A stretch of DNA of 64,000 nt from Maea johnstoni (taxonomy: Eukaryota; Annelida; Polychaeta; Spionida; Magelonidae): assembly GCA_963942565.1 (NCBI GenBank), contig OZ012685.1, positions 45,002,349 to 45,066,348 on the forward strand, given 5' to 3'. This document shows positions 56,237-64,000 of the stretch, piece after piece (position 1 is the first letter of the stretch; each line of letters opens with the position of its first letter). Made by a program: the position numbers and the translations under genes. The notes under the pieces were generated by a model, which was not told the DNA's origin, ran no database searches, and saw only the letters and a program-made list of their open reading frames with translations.

Positions 56237-56597
56237 TGTTTTTGAGATGAAGACCCGCTTCTATATATGGACGTGTCATCTTCCCAGGCACTAGTGAGAC
56301 TCTGGAGGAATCACATGACCTGTTGTCATGGCAATCCTCTTACTATATATGCTAATTTGTCTTGTTGCCAAGCAAAGGGCTCAGTGGTATAATATGACAT
56401 GTCTATAGGCCAAAACATGGGTTTAGCTTATTTATTTCTCATAGGATGAATAGCAAACTGGTTTCTTCATGAACAGGGAATATGAGATCAGTTTTCCCTA
56501 CCAGGGTTGCATACCTTATTCGTAATTATCAGAACATGTGATTGTCACTTTTTATTTCCTATGGATTTTCGATATAATGTAAATGACAAACTTAAGA

Positions 56598-56771
<174 letters not shown>

Positions 56772-57222
56772 ATATGTATTCCTTCAGATCCTCATTGCAT
56801 TCATATCCCCTGAAGTGCAGGTGCAAAATCGTTGGCCCCGACAGTTATGAATTGTTAACACAGTCATTGATGCTATCGATCATGATCAGATTACTACCCA
56901 GAAGTTGCGGCCATAGTTATTGACCTGCAAACAGTGATGACATTTCTGGCGTGAGAATTGATGGGTTCTCTTGGGTAATGGTACTTGAAGGGCACGTATT
57001 GTTTTATGCTAGATCTCACTCAATCATATCTGCGCTCTGGCATTTTTATCACCAATTAGTGTCATGAATATCCAGGTTTTCAGAGGAATAGGTGATAACT
57101 GATTACAACTATGTTAAGGAATTGCATTTCTATGCATAGGAATAATCTATTCACTTTTAGATAATTCCTTATATTCCAATATAGTTCCTGTTACCTGACC
57201 AACAGGACACTTAGGCTATTTG

Positions 57223-57439
57223 TTAACCCTTATGCTGCTGGTGGCTAATTTGGCTGTTACAAAATGATGCAAAAACATGAGAAATGACTGAAACCCTGCC
57301 ATATGGGTACTCATCTGAGAGTACTCTGCGATAGCTATCCAATGAATACCAACTGAATATGATAGGGTTTAGATGGTTTTCAAAAATCTTTGCACACTTG
57401 TACTTTGGATGAAAGTAGCCTCAGTATTTGAAGGGTTAA
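57223..57439 (+). mobile_element. TTAA-1 MITE, copy 14
   Basis: TTAA both ends; full internal structure. Confidence 0.86.
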
Positions 57440-58749
57440 AGTTCATACTCAGGGTATCACTTGTCTGGAGCATTGACATTTTTGAAAATAATTGTGATGC
57501 ATACATGAGTGATACATCAATTTCTAAACTACATTTTTACTAAATTAATGTATTCCAATAGAAAGATGTTTTCTAAGTTGTTGAATTATGTCATTCGCAG
57601 CACTATTGAGACAAAAGGGTTATTTCTGACATTGCTTCCAGAGAAGATGTTCTGGCCATTTGATTTGGCCTGAAGCGAAAGATTTCTCTTTTATGAATGA
57701 ATGGATAATATGAATAGTATATCTGGTGAGTTAAAGGAAAGAATGGATAGAACAACCACTTATCAGAAGCACTGGGAAAATCCTAAATCACAATTGCATG
57801 ATTTTGTCAAACACACTTCAAAGTCACTTACCACATTGTATATAAATGATAAGTAAACAAGAGATATGATTCCAGATATTACATGTTATGCGATCCCTTT
57901 TCATAGTAAACTGGAGAAAAATAATTATTCCAGACTTAAATTTGTGTATGTTGTTTGCTCAGTGCTGGACCCAATGATAAGACAACCCATGTACTACTGG
58001 GGCTAGCCATGGTTTGACATTAGTGGAAATATCTTGATTACAAATAGCACAAATGTATATCACCAGCAGATCTTGTTCAACAGCCTCGGCATGACTCCTA
58101 GCCCAGGTGTTGACGAGAACCACTCAAGAGGTGTGTTCTAAGCATATGTGTGAGCAACTTCTTCTAGAATGTAGACAAAAATGAGAGCCCTCAATCGTCT
58201 GTCTCCTAGTGGCATTTAGGCCAGATTAGGTGTGTCTAGGGCTTTACCATGGGCCGTATGGTAATTGGTCTGTGGCGACCAATCCATGTTTCTCTTCATC
58301 TAAGCAGATAGGCAATTTTACTAGAAATAGGTGAATGAGAAATATTGCTCCTGAGAGGTATAACAATGTCTCTGCATATTATTTCGAAATGAATTCTATT
58401 TGAAGAATTATGTATCTATTTAAAGCTTTCATACCTGATGCACACTCCTGATTTGAAAAGGTAAATATAGCGTGGGCATATTTATGATGAGAATATGATT
58501 GGAATTAATGATATTTGACCAACTGACGAGTTTCCACGATCATACATTCTCTTTTATCAATAATTCCTCACATGTATTTTTATTCAGATACTTGACTGTG
58601 TCACTGGCTGTTACAGCTTTTGTTGTTTTAGCATGAGCTAGGAAAGTCCTTGCTTGGTCGAACTCTTCCAATAGTCACATGTTTGCTATGACTTGTTCTA
58701 ACAATAGTAAACACTGTAATTAAACCATAGGGCATTTAATTTTGTATGC

Positions 58750-58992
58750 CCAATCTTTTGGGGCACTGGTCCATTAAACGTGTTGATTTGCTTGCATTTT
58801 TGTCATAGAAAATAGATTGACAAAGGCACCAAATAGGGAACAGTTGACACTCTATACTATTACCAGAAGCTGTTCCAATCTTTTGGGCGTTGGTCCATTA
58901 AATGTGTGGATATGTTTCCATTTTTCTCATTAAAAACAGATTGACAAAGGCACCGAATAGGGAACAGTTGACACTTTACAATATTACCAGAT
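58750..58992. repeat. Tandem duplication, two units of about 120 bp
   Basis: CCAATCTTTTGGG, TGGTCCATTAAA-GTGT and GATTGACAAAGGCACC-AATAGGGAACAG appear twice, 120 bp apart. Confidence 0.9.
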
Positions 58993-59215
58993 ACTGTTAT
59001 AAGTCTTTTATTGCTATTGTTTTGCCTGTTGTACTAATGGCCTGGTCTAGCAAGTGCAGAGCTATACAATACATTCCATGCCCCATTTGCCGTCAGCTAA
59101 GTGTTTTCCGTAACTAGATCATGCGTCGCCCAAATGATTTGCCACGGCAAAATATGTCCCCTGATTCGGGCATTGGGATTATTGTGCTTATTGAATATTG
59201 GTGTGTGTGGTATTA

Positions 59216-59480
59216 AGATGACAGATCTTGGCCTGTGAGGTTCTTTACTGCCTGCGTCTTTCTCGACCAATGGCGGTGCGGCGGCAGGGGAACGGATGCG
59301 AGTGTGGATATTGAGTGAATACCACTACCAGTAGTCACAGGAGTAGCGTGACTTTCCCCGTCCCAGCCTGTGGGGTATTTTGTATTATTGATTGTCTGCT
59401 TAAAACTCATTACCGCGGGCGCTCTATTAGGACTAACATGTGAGCGGCAGTTTTTGCATTTTTGCGGCAGGTCTCAGTGC
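59216..59480. promoter_or_regulatory. CpG-rich patch inside TTYH intron 2
   Basis: GGCGGTGCGGCGGCAGGGG, CCGCGGGCGCTC and GCGGCAG motifs stand out from the AT-rich intron. Possible enhancer or promoter; only composition supports this. Confidence 0.25.
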
Positions 59481-59842
59481 CTCTTACGTACTCCCAATTC
59501 TCCCTCCTGGCCAATTAATGTAACCCTTTGATCCCTACAGCGAACACAGGGAAATCTCACAGGCCTGTTTATTATAATGGTATCTTTCTTTTGTTTGTCA
59601 GCCTGCTACTTTATGTGACCCTGCAGCAATAAAGGCTGGACTATTTAATACACTTAAAACTTTCTGACTTTCTTAGCTTCGGATATATATGCTATTATCC
59701 TTCCATGGCTTTCAATGCTGTGGCTACTATTGTTTGAAGCACAAGGATATAAAGATTTCCCTTTCATCCATCCTGCCATTGGCATTTTCTATAATAGGTT
59801 TGATTGCACTTCATTTGATATCTATTTCACATAAAATATAAC

Positions 59843-60008
59843 CAGGGCTTGAAATTAAGTTTTTTTCAGGGAGCCCAAATGCACCTTCAAAAGCTACTTA
59901 AAGGTGCTGTGTATAGAAACCAGTACATCTTTGGGCTCCCTGCAGAAATTTGAGGCAGCCGCAGTAGAATTCAAGGTAGTCCAGGGATCCAGCTAATTTC
60001 GAGCCCTG
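59843..60008 (+). mobile_element. hAT-like MITE with 5-bp duplication (GGGAGCCC family), copy 3
   Basis: CAGGGCTTGAAATTAAG and inverted CAGGGCTCGAAATTAGC, perfect flank ATAAC (59838-59842, 60009-60013). 166 bp. Confidence 0.87.
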
Positions 60009-60350
60009 ATAACTATAGATTAGTGCCCCTGTGCTGCGGGAATGAGAACACTATAATGTAGAAAGGGTGCACAGAGCCAGTGTCACAGCTAGGTCATCAG
60101 CCGAGAAAAAGGTCAAGACGGCTATGGTGTCTATGCTCTACAGGCATATTGTTTACAAGCTGTGTTCTGTATCCCCTATAGGAAGAGACGGATTAGAAAA
60201 CCAAGTCACATGGAAATGATTTATGGGTTTTGTGTTGCTCAACTTCTTGGAAGGTCAACATGACACCCCGCTAACATTGCAAGATCAAAGATGTATAAAG
60301 TTTTTTTTCTATTTGCTATTCATGCTTACAATGGGGGTGTGTGCTTCCAT

Positions 60351-60551
60351 TTAACCCTTATGCTGCTGGTAACTAATTTGACCAGTACAAAATGATGCAA
60401 AAACATAGAAAATTGATTGAAACCCTAGCACATGGGTACTTATCTGAGAGCTATCCAGTGAATAGCAACATGGCAGGGTTAAGGTGATTTACAAAAATCT
60501 TTGCATCCTTGTGCTTTGGATGGAAGTTGCCACCTGCAGCATAAGGGTTAA
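60351..60551 (+). mobile_element. TTAA-1 MITE, copy 15, with long inverted termini
   Basis: TTAACCCTTATGCTGCTGGT at left and the inverted TTAACCCTTATGCTGCAGGT at right: about 20-bp termini, where most copies have only CCCTT plus scattered matches. Confidence 0.88.
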
Positions 60552-61522
60552 ATATACATTGAAGAAAGTTAGCTTCTAAAAGTATCTGTCTAAATGTTGC
60601 TTGAAGTGGTAGTTTGCTTCCTCATGTTATGATGTTGTAGTTAAGATAAACATATTTTTAGATTGTATGCTGTTCTTGTAGTCCTGTGACACACCTTTCT
60701 CTTAGAAGTCACAAGAAAAATCACTTTCGTGGGTTAAATTTACATGATATGTGATTTCCTCATATTCTGGATGAATATGCAGCAGCCAGCAACTCCCTTT
60801 TAATGTTGCTTACTTAAGTAAGAGTATTTAAACTAAGGGTACCATAACTAAAAGTGGGAAAAGGACTGAAAGGAATAGAGATCGTGAGAGATAGCTTAAG
60901 TTTAAGTGTTTGTTATGTATGGACCATCAGAAGAAAGTTTTATTGAGCAAATCGATATTGATGAATGTAATAAAAAACACTAATAATCTACAACAGGATG
61001 ATTGTGCAGCACTTATACAAAAGTTTATGTAATAAATACACTGTTGCGGTGATTGTGCTACACTTTTTCATTGTCATAGAAAAGAAACTTTGTTTCAGTA
61101 AACACCTACCTATCAGAAACAAACTTGAAATATAAAGTTACTAATTGTATTGATCTACATAATAACAGCACATTTGCAATTTGATATCATTTTACGTAGC
61201 TTTCTGTATTGTTTAAGCATTCTCTTGCAAGTATGTTAATGCTAAAGTGGTGAGCTTTGAAGATGTTAAGCTATCAGAATGACGAACTAAAATTGGCATT
61301 AGGCATTATAATTGGGATCATAAGGACACCAAACCCCAACAATTCACACATCAGGATACCCTAATTCTATTTTGAAGGATTTCTAAAAATCTCTGCTGAA
61401 AAATGATGGAAAGTAGTTATTGAGCAAAATGATATTGATGAATGCAGCACTCATATCAGGCCGATTGTGCAGCGACGTTTCTGTTTATTATCTATCAAAG
61501 CTTCCGCATCCAGAGGACATGG

Positions 61523-61754
61523 TTAATCCATTAATACTCACAGTGGCAAAAAGCAGCCTGACAATTTCCATCAAATTTTGCAGATAAAAGCATAGTTAGG
61601 AAAATATTTAAAGGAGAAATATTATTCCAACCATAACAAACAACTTTTCCAATTGTTATGCAAAATCTTTCTGAATTCCATAGCTAAAATCAAAAATACT
61701 ATAGACCCAGACAACAATTTCTAGAGGAACCTTTAAGTATTGTAGATGGGTTAA
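61523..61754 (+). mobile_element. TTAA-2 MITE, copy 4
   Basis: TTAATCCATTAATACTCACAG at left and GTAGATGGGTTAA at right; GCAGCCTGACAATTT and GAAGGAGAAAT-like blocks inside. Confidence 0.75.
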
Positions 61755-61848
61755 GGGATTCTCATGAAGAATAGATAGAGATGACAGTGATGTGTTATCT
61801 CCTGCCTATGGCTGGCTCAGGGATGCTGATCAAAAGGGAGCTAATATT

Positions 61849-62345
61849 AATGATGCTACTATAGGAACGCTGCCTGATTCAGTCTTAAGGGGCTATGTGC
61901 TCCTCTTTAATGCTAGGTACAGCTGCACCTAGGGCCGAGTAGCACCATTATAGTATTGGAATGGCAGCAGCAGCCTTCAAGGCAACTTAACCCTTATGCT
62001 GCTGGTGGCTAATTTGGTCAATACAAAATGATGCAGAAACCCTGAAAAATGACTGAAGCCCTGGCAAATGGGTACTCATCTGAGATTACTCAGTGACAGC
62101 TATCCAATGAATACCAACATGACAGGGTTCAGCTGGTTTTCAAAATTGTATGCATCCTTGTGATTTGGATGAAAGTAGCCTCAGCATTGGAAGGTTGAAT
62201 GATGCTACTATATAGGAACGCTGCCTGATTCAGTCCTAAGGGTCTAGCTATGTGCTCCTCTCTAATGCCAGTACCAGATGCACTAAGGACCGAGTAGCAC
62301 CATTATAGTATTGGAATGCCAGTAGCAGCAGCCTTCAAGGCCACT
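61849..62345. repeat. Segmental tandem duplication of about 137 bp, junction occupied by a MITE
   Basis: TGATGCTACTATAGGAACGC through GCAGCCTTCAAGGC occurs at 61849-61986 and 62199-62345, with TTAA-1 copy 16 between. Confidence 0.92.
61987..62198 (+). mobile_element. TTAA-1 MITE, copy 16
   Basis: TTAA at left, TTGA at right. Removing it joins CAACTTAATGATGCTAC, the expected duplication junction. Confidence 0.87.
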
Positions 62346-63713
62346 TGGCCTACTACCTTATACTACTCTTGGCACGTACCCAGGCCAGCATAACCCAATA
62401 CAATACAAGTAGCCAGCTGAGCGGCCATCCTTTATTAGCTACTTCTACTATTACTACCACAACGACTTGTGTCCAGCTAGCATAATCAATTACAGGCTTA
62501 AAGCCATGTCATGTCACTCTATAGCATCAGTCCACATGTAATCCACTGTTGGCAGTGATTGTAAGTCAAGCCGGAGTGGGATGGAGTGCCAATTATGGGC
62601 TGTACATATATCCAGGGCTTTCTCTAAGCAGACCCTGGGGATGGAGGTAGGATACTGTAAGTTATCCTATGTGTGAGTGTTTAAAATGTTCTATCCAATG
62701 AGGGGGAAGGGATGATTGCATATGACTTGCTGAATGCATATACGTTTCATTAACCTTCTCAGAGGAAAGGGATAAGAAATTTATCATGGATCGTAATTAG
62801 GAGGTCTCTTAAAGGAAAAAGCCGAGTGGGATATATCTGAATAATTTCAGGTATCAGACTGTATTCTAATGTCTTATTGGGGATAAATGATTTATCACCA
62901 TCTCTCATAGCCAGGATCTTGCTGCTGAGCTGTTTGTGTTCCCCGTTTCCTCTGTGGGAACCCCACTCTGCATACCAACCATTTTCTATACTCGTTATAT
63001 CATTACTGCAAGATATAGGGTAATTATTGTGATCACAATATTCATAAGTGCTTACCACATAATCAGAATACAAATGCAGTTTTTACAGGATGCAAAATGA
63101 CCAATCAGCTTTAAGACCTATGGTTTATACAAAGAGGGATTGGACTTATCAAGATTTAGAAAATCCTTCCCTCACTCAAAAAACGTGTAAAATGGTTCTC
63201 TGCTGATCACCACATTAACATATCTTCCTCTTAAAGTTTATTATTTTTTGTTCAAAAAATATGTATAACAAATGCTGATTTATTCAATGACCTGCACTGC
63301 CTAGTTATTTTCCCTTAAGACGAACCTACTTGGCTGAGACATATTTGACAGCCATTTAATGCCAAGGGAATCTGAGAGATAATGTCCTGATAAAAGATGC
63401 ATGAATTTCCCCCAAAAATCAATGTTAGGAAGCATGCAGTAGTCCTATTCTAAATGTGCACAATTTGTGCTATTCGGAATTCATTCATATTTCATCAAAA
63501 TAACGTTAGTAAGTGACATAGATGGGAGGCAGTAACATGGGAATAAGGAATACTTAGTGAATCATTTAAAGGTAGTGTCTGGGTGGTCCCTAAATATTGA
63601 CAGATGAAAACATTTTAATTTTTATATTGGTAGTTTAAGAATGAAAATTACTAGTGAACATTTTATCTTCATAATTTTTGGAAAAAAATTAGTCTTCGGA
63701 AATTTGCAATCCC

Positions 63714-63926
63714 TTAACCCTTGTGCTGCTGATAGCTAATTTGGCCAATATAAAATGAGGCAAAAAACCTGAAAAATGACTGAAACCCTGTCACATGGGT
63801 ACTCATGTGAGAGTACTCAGCGAGAGCTATCAAATGAATACCAATATGATAGGGTTAAGATGTTTTTCAAAAATCTTTGCGTCATTGTGCATTGGACGAA
63901 AGTAGTCTCAGCATTGGAAGGGTTAA
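63714..63926 (+). mobile_element. TTAA-1 MITE, copy 17
   Basis: TTAA both ends, full internal structure. Confidence 0.86.
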
Positions 63927-64000
63927 GAATATGTGTGGAAATATATGGGTATGTTGTATTCCCTGATCGATGCTGGAGATGAAATTCATGCTGCTGTAAG

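Overview
The window is animal nuclear DNA: AT-rich, intron-rich, full of short non-autonomous transposons, and carrying two recognisable protein genes in head-to-head arrangement. Both are metazoan families. The repeat landscape and tRNA-headed SINE-like copies resemble a non-vertebrate bilaterian, probably marine, but nothing seen fixes the phylum.

Gene 1 (minus strand, 5148-23061) is a complete MAP2K3/MAP2K6 orthologue, a p38 MAP kinase kinase. Eight coding exons join in frame to 345 codons plus stop, with all kinase motifs present. A second candidate first exon (22212-22245) has the same splice phase. Gene 2 (plus strand, from 23823) is the 5' part of a tweety homologue (TTYH), a multi-pass membrane protein. 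Exon 1 (23823-23957) and exon 2 (53526-53698) are separated by a 29.6-kb intron, and the gene runs past the right edge. The start codons lie 761 bp apart, so 23062-23822 is probably a shared bidirectional promoter. It holds exact CRE and AP-1 sites, which suits a kinase gene upstream of p38 and ATF/AP-1.

Most of the rest is intronic, or lies downstream of the kinase gene (1-5147). It is dominated by MITE-like DNA transposons, and no transposase or reverse-transcriptase coding region was seen. The classes are: TTAA-flanked elements of two families (about 17 and 5 copies); hAT-like families A and B, which share termini and make 8-bp target duplications; several CAGGG...CCCTG elements with 5-bp duplications; TA-flanked mariner/pogo-like elements; SINE-like copies; an unclassified dispersed repeat; and many minisatellites and microsatellites. 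Nested insertions and paralogous empty sites make several target duplications directly readable.

The most unusual points are: a perfect 32-bp tandem array that repeats the 3' end of the kinase activation-loop exon together with its splice donor five times; a 1.3-kb TA-flanked element with internal units of about 416 bp that carry long palindromes; and the group of elements with 5-bp target duplications.
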